A stretch of 64,000 nt of DNA from Dolichospermum compactum NIES-806 (GCF_002368115.1 NZ_AP018316.1:642533-706532), one strand, 5' to 3'; positions 27,590 through 37,018 are shown, counted from the stretch's first letter. Program-made: numbers and translations. Notes: generated by a model not told the origin, from the letters alone.

Positions 27590-27832
27590 CACAATAAAAC
27601 CAAACTCTGTCAAGAAAAGTAGGCGTTGCTGAAACCAGGTATGAATTTAGGTGTAGAGACGAGAATCCCTACATGAGGAACGTCTCTACAAGGGTTTTGA
27701 AATGATCAAAAATCATTTTCATATCTCAAATCAGCAACGCCGAAAAGTAACATGATTGAAAAATTCTTCACCCTTGCAAGAGTGCTATAACGACAATTTT
27801 TTGTTATCAACCATTTTAATTTGTAGGTTGGG

Positions 27833-28234
27833 TTGAGGTACGAAACCCAACACAGTCTATAAGTATATGACATTTACAGCAAGTAGCTTTGAGTGAGGTA
27901 CACCTTGTGCGGGCAAGATGCCCGCACCACAAGAGTTTTATTATTAATATTTGTACTTCATAAGATCGGGAACTGCTGTAATGTTGAGGTACGAAACCCA
28001 ACACAGTCTATAAGTATATGACATTTACAGCAAGTAGCTTTGAGTGAGGTACACCTTGTGCGGGCAAGATGCCCGCACCACAAGAGTTTTATTATTAATA
28101 TTTGTACTTCATAAGATCGGGAACTGCTGTAATGTTGAGGTACGAAACCTAACACAGTCCATAAGTATATGACATTTAATGTTAAGGTACGAAACCTAAC
28201 ACAGTCCATAAGTATATGACATTTAATATTGGGG
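27833..28234. repeat. 151-bp tandem repeat plus 45-bp partial units
   Basis: Units start with TTGAGGTACGAAACCCAACA at 27833 and 27984 (151-bp period), with a third start at 28135. The third breaks off after about 45 bp and is repeated once more in short form at 28181. Each full unit contains GTGCGGGCA-AGA-TGCCCGCAC, a perfect 9-bp hairpin. This occupies most of the 760-bp gap between the sorting-signal gene and psbI; the rest (27590-27830) holds another dispersed palindromic repeat near 27655-27744. Confidence 0.9.
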
Positions 28235-28350
28235 TTTCACTTCCTTCTACCCAACCTGCGGGACTGCTGTTCCCTATTCCCTCGCCAAAGGTACAAGATA
28301 TAGGTAAGATAAATTAGTTGCTATTTACCAAACCTCCGGGAGTTAGTTCT

Positions 28351-28467
28351 ATGTTGAGTTTAAAAATTGCTGTTTATATCGTTGTCGGCTTGTTTGTGAG
28401 TATCTTCATCTTCGGGTTTTTGTCCAATGACCCAGCCCGTAACCCCGGTCGTCAAGACTCAGAATAA
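28351..28467 (+). CDS. psbI: photosystem II reaction centre protein I
   Basis: A 38-aa protein: MLSLKIAVYIVVGLFVSIFI then FGFLSNDPARNPGR. This is PsbI, a single-helix thylakoid subunit next to D1 and CP43 in photosystem II. The membrane helix is residues 5-23 and the conserved stromal tail is FLSNDPARNPGR. The usual length is 38 aa. It stands alone with its own hairpin terminator at 28488. The neighbouring LptD-like gene is unrelated in function. Confidence 0.96.
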   Translation: MLSLKIAVYIVVGLFVSIFIFGFLSNDPARNPGRQDSE

Positions 28468-28487
28468 ATATACAACAAATCACCTTT

Positions 28488-28550
28488 AGTGGCCGGAAGG
28501 TAGAAACAGGCTAATATGTAATTCAACCTTCCGGCTACTTTTTGCTTTTT
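28488..28550 (+). terminator. psbI intrinsic terminator
   Basis: AGTGGCCGGAAGGT (28488-28501) pairs with ACCTTCCGGCTACT (28526-28539) in a 14-bp stem with one mismatch, followed by T5 and a second T5. It lies 20 bp after the psbI stop and fits a rho-independent terminator well. Confidence 0.85.
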
Positions 28551-28573
28551 GATCAGCTTAATTGCCTCAAAAT

Positions 28574-30928
28574 ATGTTTCATCCAGTCCTTTCACCTCAG
28601 CCACCGCCAAGTCTTGAAGCGTCAAAACCTGTTTCTGATCTCGCTGCTACTGCTGTTATTCAAGTAAAAAATGATCAACAAAAACTGATCATTGATGGTA
28701 AAAATCAACAAGATCGGTATCAATCAACTACCAAGCCAGTCAATGATTCTCCCTTATCCCGACTAGAAAACTCAGGTGGGGAATTTTCCATTATTCAAGG
28801 TCAAAAACGCAAAATTATTTATATTATAGCCGGACAGCAGGTTTTAACAGGAACATCAACACCCCCGGTAGAAAAAAATCACGTAAATTTACAGGAATCA
28901 GGGGGAAAGGTTGATCTATTGGTTGGTGAAAAGACACCATCTTTACCAGTACAAAATCTGATTGAATTTAAGCTGCGTAATCCTCAAGATCAGTCAAAAC
29001 CTGGTAATTTAGCAGTTCCCCCGTTACCGCAAATTTCAGAAGCAAAGAAGATATCACCGCAAAAAACAAGAATTGTGGAAGTAATTGCCGATCGCCAGGA
29101 GTATGATGAGCAAAGGCGAGTTGTAACTGCTGATGGTAATGTTGTTGTCAGGTTTGATGGGGCAGTGATTGATGCCGATACCCTACAAATTAATTTGGAT
29201 AATTTGATTACGGTGGGGGAAGGTAATGTGGTTTTAACTAGAGGTAATCAGGTACTCCAGGGACAACGGTTTACCTATAATTTTATTCAAGATAATGGGG
29301 ATTTAGAAAACGGTAAAGGTGAACTTTATATCCCCACAGCAGGTACAGATTTTGCTTTTTCACCAACTCTACCTACAGATATTACGGCAGGGGGTGTATC
29401 TAGCCAGCCGTTAAGTAATCGCATTCGCGCTAATCAGCCGCTGACGAGTGTGAATAGTTCAGGGGGTATACAATTTGGTGCTAGTGGTCAATCAGATGCG
29501 CGAAATGTCCCTGCACCTGAGTTTGGGGGTACGGTGAAACGATTCAGGTTTGAAGCTCAACGGATTGAATTTTATCCGCGAGGTTTTCAAGCGCAAGATG
29601 TGAGAATTACTAATGATCCTTTTTCACCACCGGAATTAGAATTAAGAGCGGAGCAGGTAAATGTGACACGGGAAGCGCCTTTGATAGATAAAATTACTAC
29701 CCAGCGTCAAAGGTTGGTTTTTGATCAAAACGCTGTTATCCCTCTGCCTGTTAATAGTCGGACAATAGATCGTCGTCCACGTAAAGTAAATCCTACTATT
29801 GTTGCTGCTGGTTTTGATAAGGGTAAACGAGATGGTTTGTATCTAGAACGGGATTTTGAAGCAATTAATGCTAATCAAAAACGCTGGACGATTACGCCCC
29901 AGTTTTATCTGCAAAGGGCTTTTAAGGATAGCGAGAATGTGCCTAGTTTATTTGGGGTGAAGACTAGGTTAAATGCTGTTTTTAGTCCGAAAACTATTTT
30001 GGAAGGTGCGGGGGAGTTAACTAGTTTTGATTTCAATCAGTTAGAAAATAATTTGCGCGGAAGTTTGCGGTTACGCCAAAATTTGGGTAATGTTAATCCT
30101 TATATATTGAGTTTAGAATCTATTTACCGCGATCGCTTGTATAATGGTAGTCTTGGTTATCAAACTGTCCAAAGTAGTCTCGGTGGTATCATCAGTTCTC
30201 CCATTATTCCTTTAGGCAAAACCGGTATCAATCTTAGTTATCAAGGCGGCGCTCAATATATAGATGCAAATACTGACCGTCAAGATTTACTCTCACCAGG
30301 ACGAAAAAACGATCGCATTTCTCTGGGTCGTTTACAAGGAACTGTGGCCTTGAGTGGTGGTATCAATTTGTGGCAAGGGCAACCATTGGCCGCTACAGCT
30401 AGTGAGGGATTAAAATATACACCTAATCCTATCGTACCGTATTTGCAGGCGATCGCAGGTGTCACAGCAACTACTAGCTATTATAGTAGCAGTGATAACC
30501 AAAGCACCTTAACTGGGACTATCGGCTTAGTAGGACAGATTGGCAACTTTTCTCGCCCTTACTTGGATTATACCGCCTTTAATCTCACCTACTCCCAAGG
30601 AACTAATAGCGGTTTATCACCCTTTCTTTTTGATCGTTCAGTAGATAACAAAGTCCTGAATGCAGGCATTTCTCAGCAAATCTATGGACCACTTAAGTTA
30701 GGTTTGCAAACATCCATTAATCTAGATACAGGTAAAGAAACTAGCACTGATTACATAGTCGAATACAGCCGTCGCACCTATGGGATTACCCTACGGTATA
30801 ATCCGGTGCTAGAATTAGGCGGCTTTAGTATTCGCATTAGTGACTTTAATTGGACAGGTGGCACAGATCCATTTTCTAGTGAAGAAGTTAAACCCGTTGT
30901 TGGTGGTGTAATCCGTCAAGATAATTAA
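28574..30928 (+). CDS. LptD-like outer-membrane protein (OstA domain + DUF3769)
   Basis: A 784-aa protein of the cyanobacterial LptD-like family, which inserts lipopolysaccharide into the outer membrane. After a Pro/Gln-rich leader, an OstA/LptA-type beta-jellyroll occupies about residues 165-240 (VIADRQEYDEQRRVVTADGN, GNVVLTRGNQVLQG). The C-terminal half is a beta-barrel (DUF3769) with alternating aromatic strands up to the last strand. Unlike proteobacterial LptD no clear signal peptide or Cys pairs are seen at the N-terminus. ATG 28574 is chosen; a TTG lies 12 bp earlier. Confidence 0.85.
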   Translation: MFHPVLSPQPPPSLEASKPVSDLAATAVIQVKNDQQKLIIDGKNQQDRYQSTTKPVNDSPLSRLENSGGEFSIIQGQKRKIIYIIAGQQVLTGTSTPPVEKNHVNLQESGGKVDLLVGEKTPSLPVQNLIEFKLRNPQDQSKPGNLAVPPLPQISEAKKISPQKTRIVEVIADRQEYDEQRRVVTADGNVVVRFDGAVIDADTLQINLDNLITVGEGNVVLTRGNQVLQGQRFTYNFIQDNGDLENGKGELYIPTAGTDFAFSPTLPTDITAGGVSSQPLSNRIRANQPLTSVNSSGGIQFGASGQSDARNVPAPEFGGTVKRFRFEAQRIEFYPRGFQAQDVRITNDPFSPPELELRAEQVNVTREAPLIDKITTQRQRLVFDQNAVIPLPVNSRTIDRRPRKVNPTIVAAGFDKGKRDGLYLERDFEAINANQKRWTITPQFYLQRAFKDSENVPSLFGVKTRLNAVFSPKTILEGAGELTSFDFNQLENNLRGSLRLRQNLGNVNPYILSLESIYRDRLYNGSLGYQTVQSSLGGIISSPIIPLGKTGINLSYQGGAQYIDANTDRQDLLSPGRKNDRISLGRLQGTVALSGGINLWQGQPLAATASEGLKYTPNPIVPYLQAIAGVTATTSYYSSSDNQSTLTGTIGLVGQIGNFSRPYLDYTAFNLTYSQGTNSGLSPFLFDRSVDNKVLNAGISQQIYGPLKLGLQTSINLDTGKETSTDYIVEYSRRTYGITLRYNPVLELGGFSIRISDFNWTGGTDPFSSEEVKPVVGGVIRQDN

Positions 30929-31265
30929 AAATCCGTAGGGGCAACCCCCCGTATTTGCCCAGCAATTCTCATTTTGAAAAAAATAAGGTTAGAATTGCAG
31001 ATTATAAGCATTACGCGGGGAAAAAGGTCTGAATCACGGATTAGACGGATTGCGCTGATTTCACGGATTTTAGTAACTTTTATCGGACAAAAATATTTAC
31101 AGTCATTGCGAGGGAAGAGAAGCAATCACGTTCACGAAGTGTGGCGTATCCCTGCGAACTGCTTGCAGCAGCGCTTCGCTATCGCCGGAGGCATCAGCCA
31201 TAACCCAACATTATCAAGGATTTTGTTGGGTTTCGCTATCGCTCAACCCAACCTACATTTCCTTA
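30929..31265. repeat. mosaic of dispersed repeats between lptD-like and Uma2-like genes
   Basis: The stretch contains several short dispersed elements: GTAGGGGCAACCCCCCGTA (hairpin), a CATTGCGAGGGAAGAGAAGC block, GCAGCGCTTCGCTATCGCC, and AACCCAACATT...TGTTGGGTT, which pairs as a hairpin. All frames through it are accidental. It abuts and replaces the 5' end of the following gene. Confidence 0.6.
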
Positions 31266-31276
31266 ACCGACAAGTA

Positions 31277-31960
31277 TTGGAATCTGACAGTACGCCTGTG
31301 TTAGCGAAGCGTACCGTAGGTCAAAATTGGCAAGAACATTTTCAAGGTACTTTACTAACAGAATCTATCAAACCCACACTACAAAAATACCACCCAGATG
31401 GTCAATATTGTATTGGACAGGATTTAGGTATCTATTGGAAAATGACGTACACTCCAGAATGCGGTGCAGAATTTCCAAAATGGTTTTATGTGCCGAACGT
31501 GCCACCTATTGTCAATGGTGAAATACGACATTCTTATGTACTTTGGCAGGAATTTATTGCTCCATTAATTGTCTTGGAATTTGTTTCTGGAAATGGTGAT
31601 AAAGAACGAGATAAAACTCGCTGGAAAGGTAAATTTTGGATTTATGAACAGGTGATTCATCCGGCTTTTTATTGTATTTATGAAGTGAACAAAGCCAGTA
31701 TAGAAGTTTATCATTTCATTGAAGGACAATATCAATTATTAGCAGCCAATGAACGTGGACATTATCCGATTGCCGTTTTGGGAATTGAGTTAGGAATTTG
31801 GCAGGGTAAATATCAAAATTTGGAATTACCTTGGCTACGGTTCTGGGATTCACAGGGTAATTTGTTGTTAAGTGGTGAGGAAAGGGCCGAATTAGAACGC
31901 CAGAAAAATGACCGTCTAATTGCCCAATTAAAGTCTCTTGGTATTGAACCAGAAGTTTAA
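31277..31960 (+). CDS. Uma2-family (DUF820) putative endonuclease, 5' end altered
   Basis: About 227 aa of a Uma2-family protein, a PD-(D/E)XK nuclease-fold family expanded in cyanobacteria. Visible parts: YCIGQDLGIYWKM, WFYVPNVPPIVNGEIR, SYVLWQEFIAPLIVLEFVSG (acidic strand) and GHYPIAVLGIELGIWQG, with a charged C-terminus. No ATG lies where one is expected: the frame runs upstream into dispersed repeats, and a TTG at 31277 just before ESDSTPV is the most plausible start. It may therefore be weakly expressed or dead. The in-frame ATG at 30974 would add about 100 residues of repeat-coded sequence. Confidence 0.65.
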   Translation: MESDSTPVLAKRTVGQNWQEHFQGTLLTESIKPTLQKYHPDGQYCIGQDLGIYWKMTYTPECGAEFPKWFYVPNVPPIVNGEIRHSYVLWQEFIAPLIVLEFVSGNGDKERDKTRWKGKFWIYEQVIHPAFYCIYEVNKASIEVYHFIEGQYQLLAANERGHYPIAVLGIELGIWQGKYQNLELPWLRFWDSQGNLLLSGEERAELERQKNDRLIAQLKSLGIEPEV

Positions 31961-32036
31961 TGATGATGTTGTGATTATCGTTGACGTTGTAAGCAGGGGA
32001 ATAATTTCTTTCTTCTTTCTCCTGACTCCTGTACTT

Positions 32037-33569
32037 CTACCTGGGTTTTCCTAGTGTCGTAATATAGATTACTGCTTCATCCACAGGAATACCTAAGACA
32101 TCATTTACTTGGTCATCAAAAAACCCGGCGATACCACTGACACCTAAGTTAAGCCAAATGGCTGCTAAATTAAGCCTTTGTCCTAAAATACCTGCATCTA
32201 AGTGTAAATAACGATAAACACGATCTCCATATTGAGCGATCGCATTTTTTAAATCAGCGGTATGAAATAATACTGCACCTGCATCTCTGCCTAATTCCTG
32301 TCCTAAACATAAGAAATGTAATTCTCGACGGAAATTTTTAAACCGAATTTGCCGTAATTCTTGGGCTTTAGGTGCGTAATAATAACAGCCTGGATCTAAT
32401 CCTTGCACTCCAGAAACAGCTACAAATGTTTCTATTAAATTCAAATCAAAATAATCAGGGTGAGGATCTAAATTTTGGTCAATATAATTTTGTGGCTGAT
32501 AAGTAAAATCAAGTAAAGCTTTCAGTTCATCAAAACTTAAATCTTCACCAGTATAAGCACGAGTAGAACGGCGTTTATAGATAGTATTCGATAAATCTGC
32601 TAAATCTTCTCCCCAATAGATTGGTGTAGTTCGAGTCGAAAATTTTTGACAAAAAGGTAAGTTATACTTATCTTCTAAAGACGTTTCTAGTTCTAAATTT
32701 GGTAAATTTAACTTACTACTGTTATTCACTGGAATTTGAGTATTGAGATGAAAATATTTCAGCAATTCACCATCAGGAATAGATGGATAATTAGTGGCAG
32801 TTGTCGAAGGTAAAGCAGTCCGTCCTAGTGGTAAATTTTGATGCACATCTAACAAATCTGCCAAAGCTAAAACAGCAGTTGTTCCTTCTTGTTCATGATC
32901 AATATAAAGTAATTCATTAACAGCTTCATCAGCAAAACCGCCAATTAAATGAGAGCGATAATCAGCAATATTACAAGCCAACTGAATATTACTTAAAAGA
33001 TGCCCCGTATCCAGAAAAATCCGCCGATAAGCCCTGTCTTCATAACGCCAAGCCGAACGATAAAAGACCGCAGTTGTAATTATAGCTAATTGGGTACTTT
33101 CTAGGGAAGGATGCCAAAAACAAGCAGATTGTAAACTTTGCCAAACATCACTTTCCCAAAAGTGCATTAAAGAATGAGTTCGACATTGATAGTTATAAAG
33201 TCCCGGCGGTAATAATGGTGTCCCGCGAGAAACTAAATATACCTCAGCCGGATATAAACCCCCCGCACTAGGCGCAGAGCGTAAGTATACTGTATTACCC
33301 AAAGAGGGCATTTTAGCCGTGAGTCCATAACTGTGAAATAATAGTTGAGAAAGCCGCCACCACCATTTGGTATCTTGTTGATTGGCAACAGTTGCCGCTG
33401 TTTCTTGCAGATAAGGTTTGAGGTCAATATCAGAGCCAATTTTGTACTCTTTGAACGGTACTGGTTGTTTATTCCAGTCTAAATTACGACTTTTACCAGC
33501 CAAGGTTTCTGGGTGGTACTTAGTCCGGTCATGATAGTGTTGGGCAATGGATTGTTCTATTTCTGGCAT
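32037..33569 (-). CDS. SagB-type dehydrogenase with tandem nitroreductase domains
   Basis: A 510-aa flavin-dependent oxidoreductase with two nitroreductase-fold halves. The first half (about 60-250) includes RSAPSAGGLYPAEVYLVS, the SagB signature for FMN binding. The second (about 320-510) begins YKRRSTRAYTGEDLSFDEL and ends VYRYLHLDAGILGQRLNLAA then GIAGFFDDQVNDVLGI. SagB enzymes oxidise azolines in peptide natural products, but stand-alone cyanobacterial forms have no assigned substrate, and no precursor peptide or YcaO gene lies nearby. It is transcribed alone. Confidence 0.85.
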   Translation of the reverse strand: MPEIEQSIAQHYHDRTKYHPETLAGKSRNLDWNKQPVPFKEYKIGSDIDLKPYLQETAATVANQQDTKWWWRLSQLLFHSYGLTAKMPSLGNTVYLRSAPSAGGLYPAEVYLVSRGTPLLPPGLYNYQCRTHSLMHFWESDVWQSLQSACFWHPSLESTQLAIITTAVFYRSAWRYEDRAYRRIFLDTGHLLSNIQLACNIADYRSHLIGGFADEAVNELLYIDHEQEGTTAVLALADLLDVHQNLPLGRTALPSTTATNYPSIPDGELLKYFHLNTQIPVNNSSKLNLPNLELETSLEDKYNLPFCQKFSTRTTPIYWGEDLADLSNTIYKRRSTRAYTGEDLSFDELKALLDFTYQPQNYIDQNLDPHPDYFDLNLIETFVAVSGVQGLDPGCYYYAPKAQELRQIRFKNFRRELHFLCLGQELGRDAGAVLFHTADLKNAIAQYGDRVYRYLHLDAGILGQRLNLAAIWLNLGVSGIAGFFDDQVNDVLGIPVDEAVIYITTLGKPR

Positions 33570-33583
33570 AGTAATTTTAATAT

Positions 33584-33626
33584 CCCATAGCAGGGAACAG
33601 GGAACAGGGAACAGGGAACAGGGAAC
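33584..33626. repeat. heptamer tandem repeat (GGGAACA)
   Basis: Six GGGAACA-type units upstream of the SagB-type gene. It is the inverted form of the TCCCTGT family at 9.3 kb. The gap to the next gene (33627-33845) shows no other structure. Confidence 0.85.
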
Positions 33627-33845
33627 AGAAAGGTTGAAAGTCTTTTGCTCTATGGCTTTGTAGGTAATTTTTGTATCTTATTCAAGTGCATATCACCATA
33701 GTGTATTCCTATTCTTGATTTTGACATTTATTAGTTCCATTAATTCGTGCTAATCAGTACAATCATCAAAATTAAAAATTAACCCCAAAAAAGTTATTTT
33801 TCTGGTATAATTTCCTGTTCCCCTGTCCTGGAAAAGATTGACAAA

Positions 33846-34685
33846 ATGATGCCTGTACGTCAAACTCTATCAACATCTGATATTCAACTTTCTTATTTAG
33901 AATGGAATCAAGGTCAAAAACCATTACTGTTATTACATGGTATGGCCGATAACGCCCTAGTTTGGTCCAGTTTGGGAGATTATTTAGCAGCAAATTACCA
34001 TATAGCTGCACCAGATATGCGTGGTCATGGTGAGAGTAGTAAGCCAGAACAAGATTATAGCTTTGCCAGTGCGATCGCTGATTTGGAAGCATTAATGGAT
34101 AAACTAGGATGGTCTGCGGCTCATATCGTCAGCCACTCCTGGACAGGGAAATTAGCCGCTATTTGGGCTAGAGAGAACCCAACCAGATTAAAAAGTATCA
34201 CCTTAGTAGATCCCATTTTTATCTGGAAAATGCCCAGTTTCCTAAAAATCACATTTCCTCTCTTGTATCGCGTCTTACCTTTCCTCAAAAGCATGGGACC
34301 ATTTGCCAGTTACCAAGAAGCTGAACAAAAAATTAAACAACTCAGTCAATATCAAAATTGGAGTTCTTTGCAACAGCAAGTTTTTCAAGCCGCAATTGAA
34401 CAAAAACCCAACGGGACCTGGGGTAGCAAATTCACCATAGCTGCCCGTGATGGCATTTTTGACGCAGTTATGGAAGTACCAGGTTTTATTCACCCAATTG
34501 ACACACCTGCCCTCTTTATACAACCTGAAAAAGGTGTCAACCGCCAAAATTGGCAAATTCAACCTTACAAAACCAACCTCAAAAACTTAAATCTGTGTCA
34601 AGTTCCCGGAAATCATTGGCCATTTTTAACCAACCCCACAGAATTTAATCAAACAGTCGCCACTTTTTTAGCATCACAAACATGA
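33846..34685 (+). CDS. alpha/beta-fold hydrolase
   Basis: A 279-aa alpha/beta hydrolase. LLLLHGMADNALVWSSLGDY holds the oxyanion-hole HG, PDMRGHGESSKP follows, and the nucleophile elbow reads VSHSWTGK (SxSxxG-like, Ser about 96). The Asp is probably in LVDPIF and the His in VPGNHWPFL near residue 258. The substrate is unknown. It is 123 bp upstream of the kinase on the same strand, separated by heptamer repeats. Confidence 0.88.
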   Translation: MMPVRQTLSTSDIQLSYLEWNQGQKPLLLLHGMADNALVWSSLGDYLAANYHIAAPDMRGHGESSKPEQDYSFASAIADLEALMDKLGWSAAHIVSHSWTGKLAAIWARENPTRLKSITLVDPIFIWKMPSFLKITFPLLYRVLPFLKSMGPFASYQEAEQKIKQLSQYQNWSSLQQQVFQAAIEQKPNGTWGSKFTIAARDGIFDAVMEVPGFIHPIDTPALFIQPEKGVNRQNWQIQPYKTNLKNLNLCQVPGNHWPFLTNPTEFNQTVATFLASQT

Positions 34686-34696
34686 GATAATTTCAA

Positions 34697-34807
34697 ATTG
34701 GTAATTGGTAATTGGTAATTGGTAGAAAGCAAAATTAAAGATACATATTTACCTCTTACCCCTATTCCCTGTTCCCTATTCCCTATTCCCTATTCCCTGT
34801 TCCCTAT
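34697..34807. repeat. heptamer repeats (TAATTGG and TTCCCTA)
   Basis: TTGGTAA units at 34697-34723 and TTCCCTA/TTCCCTG units at 34764-34807, filling the gap between the hydrolase and kinase genes. An open frame runs from 34719 through the repeats into the kinase but its first 30 codons are repeat-coded. Confidence 0.85.
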
Positions 34808-34808
34808 T

Positions 34809-36515
34809 ATGACCCTTTGCATTAATCCAGTTTGTCCTCAACCCAACCATCCAGATAATGACGAAAACCGTTTTTGTCAAAGTTGTGGTTCTCAATTGGA
34901 ATTGATAGGACGTTATCGAGTATTACGTTTATTGAGTGATAAAACTGGATTTGGTAAAATTTACGAAGCCTACCAACAAGACACCCCAAAAATCCTCAAA
35001 GTCCTCAAAGAAGAATTAACAAATGATAGTAAAGCCTTATCACTATTTCAACAAGAAGCCAACGTTTTACAACAACTAAATCATCCAGGTATTCCGCAAA
35101 CAGAAGGTTATTTTCCCTATCAAACCAGAAATAATCTCATGTTGCATTGTATGGTGATGGAAAAAATTGAAGGCCCAAATTTAGAACAATGGTTAAAACA
35201 ACAACAAAACCGTCCCATTTCTGAAGCCCAAGCCATAGTCTGGTTAAAACAACTATTAGAAATATTGGATTTAGTTCATAACCAACAATACCTGCATAGA
35301 GATATTAAACCATCAAATATCATGATTCGTCCAGATGGACAATTAGTATTAATTGACTTTGGTACAGCTAGAGAAATTACCAGAACCTATCTAACAAATG
35401 GTGGAGGAATGACAGCAATTTCATCATCAGGTTATAGCCCTCCAGAACAAATGCGAGGACAAGCCATACCTTCATCAGATTTCTTCGCTTTAGGACGGAC
35501 ATTTGTATTTTTATTAACGGGATTTCCACCCAAACAATTATATGATCCTCATTTAGATGTTTTACAATGGCGACATCATGCCAATCATATTTCTCCATTA
35601 TTATTAGATTTCATTGATTGGTTAATGTCCACAGAAGTCAATCAACGTCCTAGCAATGCTGAAGAAATTTCCAGAAGATTAGCAGAAATTGAAAATAACC
35701 TCACAAGAAATACCTCCGCAACCGTGAATATTGGCGGGTTAGGAAAAACAGAAATAATTAATAACCCAACTACCAATAATACCGTTATTACCACGCAAAA
35801 ACAACCTAAAAAATTACCATTATTATCCTGGTTTACAGCTTTAATAGTTTCTTTATTACTACTTTGGTGGGTATCATTAGCATTCAGAAATACTAAATTT
35901 GTGGCTTTACCTCCTGACTATGGACAAGCACCAGTTAAACAAGGCAAAGTTGATTATTTTCCCTATGAAGAAGGAAAAGATAGTCAAGGGAGAGTTGCCG
36001 AATTCAATATTGCCGTCTTATCAGTAGAATATAAATGGCAATTAGGTAGCACATATCAAATTAAATATAATGATCAAACTATTACCCTTGATTCCTTAAA
36101 ATCTAATTTAGAACAAGAAGGAATTCAGAAAATTATGGAAAATCCCAGCGAAATTATTTCCGTAGGAACAGCTTCTTGCGAAGGTGATATTACCGCCGAA
36201 CAAAGTCGCGCCTTAGAACGTTCTAAGCAAATCCAACTATTAGTAAAAAAGATATTTAGTAGCACACCCAGTGTCAAAGGTTATCGCTTATTAAATTTGG
36301 GACAATTTCAGCGAAAAGATTGTCAAGCAAGCCTTGATTCAACAGCTTATCAACGCAGTATTATTATCATTGGTGTCAAAAAACAAGCTGAAGGGGTAAT
36401 ATTAGATGAAGCCTTAAGAGATAGATTAGAGAAAAAGCCTTTTGCTGATTTTAAATTAGAGGATTATTCTCTCGGTTCAATAGATAAATTTAAAACAGTA
36501 CCTAGTAATTTATAG
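34809..36515 (+). CDS. 4-Cys zinc-ribbon serine/threonine kinase with periplasmic-type domain
   Basis: A 568-aa membrane kinase. The N-terminus MTLCINPVCPQPNHP...FCQSCG is the four-Cys ribbon of cyanobacterial 4-Cys kinases. The kinase domain (about 40-300) has YLHRDIKPSNIMIRPDG as catalytic loop and LIDFGTA as the metal-binding motif. A membrane helix lies near residues 340-360 (LPLLSWFTALIVSLLLLWWV). The C-terminal about 200 residues include SVGTASCEGD and EQSRALERSKQIQLL, which resemble an OmpA-type peptidoglycan-binding or similar sensing domain. ATG 34809 begins exactly at the Cys motif. Confidence 0.88.
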   Translation: MTLCINPVCPQPNHPDNDENRFCQSCGSQLELIGRYRVLRLLSDKTGFGKIYEAYQQDTPKILKVLKEELTNDSKALSLFQQEANVLQQLNHPGIPQTEGYFPYQTRNNLMLHCMVMEKIEGPNLEQWLKQQQNRPISEAQAIVWLKQLLEILDLVHNQQYLHRDIKPSNIMIRPDGQLVLIDFGTAREITRTYLTNGGGMTAISSSGYSPPEQMRGQAIPSSDFFALGRTFVFLLTGFPPKQLYDPHLDVLQWRHHANHISPLLLDFIDWLMSTEVNQRPSNAEEISRRLAEIENNLTRNTSATVNIGGLGKTEIINNPTTNNTVITTQKQPKKLPLLSWFTALIVSLLLLWWVSLAFRNTKFVALPPDYGQAPVKQGKVDYFPYEEGKDSQGRVAEFNIAVLSVEYKWQLGSTYQIKYNDQTITLDSLKSNLEQEGIQKIMENPSEIISVGTASCEGDITAEQSRALERSKQIQLLVKKIFSSTPSVKGYRLLNLGQFQRKDCQASLDSTAYQRSIIIIGVKKQAEGVILDEALRDRLEKKPFADFKLEDYSLGSIDKFKTVPSNL

Positions 36516-36656
36516 TAATTATCTATTGCTCACGAGGGAATAAGATAAAATTCTCTTATTTAACTCTTATTTAAGTAGAGAACTCTCTAGTACAGGTCGG
36601 CGGAAATAAACAGACCATTCCAAACTACTGGAAAGCTCATTGTATATTCGTTTTGA

Positions 36657-36865
36657 CCCACATTCCGCAGAAGCGTAAACTAAAAAATAATTATCCCCAA
36701 AAACTATTATTGGTAAGGCTTTCCATGATATTAGTTCGGATGAACCACAAAATACCTATTAGGAATTTATGTCATTTATTGACAAAATTTTTGGAGAAAA
36801 GTTTGTACAACCCTGAATCCTTCGTGATAATTATTCAGAAGTGGATTTGATCTGCGGAATGTGGG
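36657..36865. mobile_element. MITE-like element with 15-bp terminal inverted repeats
   Basis: CCCACATTCCGCAGA at 36657-36671 and TCTGCGGAATGTGGG at 36851-36865 are perfect inverted repeats bounding 209 bp of AT-rich DNA. The interior has a 65-codon frame but no recognisable transposase part. This is the size and shape of a miniature inverted-repeat transposable element. Target-site duplication is not obvious: TTTTGA-type sequence lies on both outer sides. Confidence 0.65.
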
Positions 36866-37018
36866 TTTTGACTTTTGACTTTTGACTTTTGACGAACGCC
36901 CTGCGGTACTACTTCCCATGCTCCGCGTGGGAATACAGTTAAGAGGCTCTGCCTCAATTATAATTGGAGGTAGAACCTCTAAAATGGCATTCCCAGTCAG
37001 AGACTGGGAACGAGAAAC
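36866..37018. repeat. TTTTGAC tandem units and dispersed hairpin repeats upstream of trpB
   Basis: Four TTTTGAC units (36867-36893), then GAACGCCCTGCGGTACTAC, CCCATGCTCCGCGTGGG (hairpin), AGAGGCTCTGCCTC and CATTCCCAGTCAGAGACTGGGAACG (hairpin). The rest of the trpB upstream region (36516-36656) shows nothing identifiable. Confidence 0.7.

Noticed and set aside
27816..28209. Two minus-strand frames of 62 and 83 codons
   Set aside because: They are translations of the 151-bp tandem repeat and almost identical to each other for that reason.
32037..33569. RiPP biosynthesis cluster around the SagB-type gene
   Set aside because: No YcaO, precursor peptide, or transporter gene lies within reach, so a stand-alone nitroreductase-like enzyme is the safer call.
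34719..34808. Leader peptide before the kinase
   Set aside because: It consists of TTCCCTA heptamers; the Cys motif of the family starts at ATG 34809.
36653..36850. 65-codon frame inside the MITE-like element as a transposase fragment
   Set aside because: No DDE-type or helix-turn-helix pattern is visible, and the frame begins within the terminal repeat.
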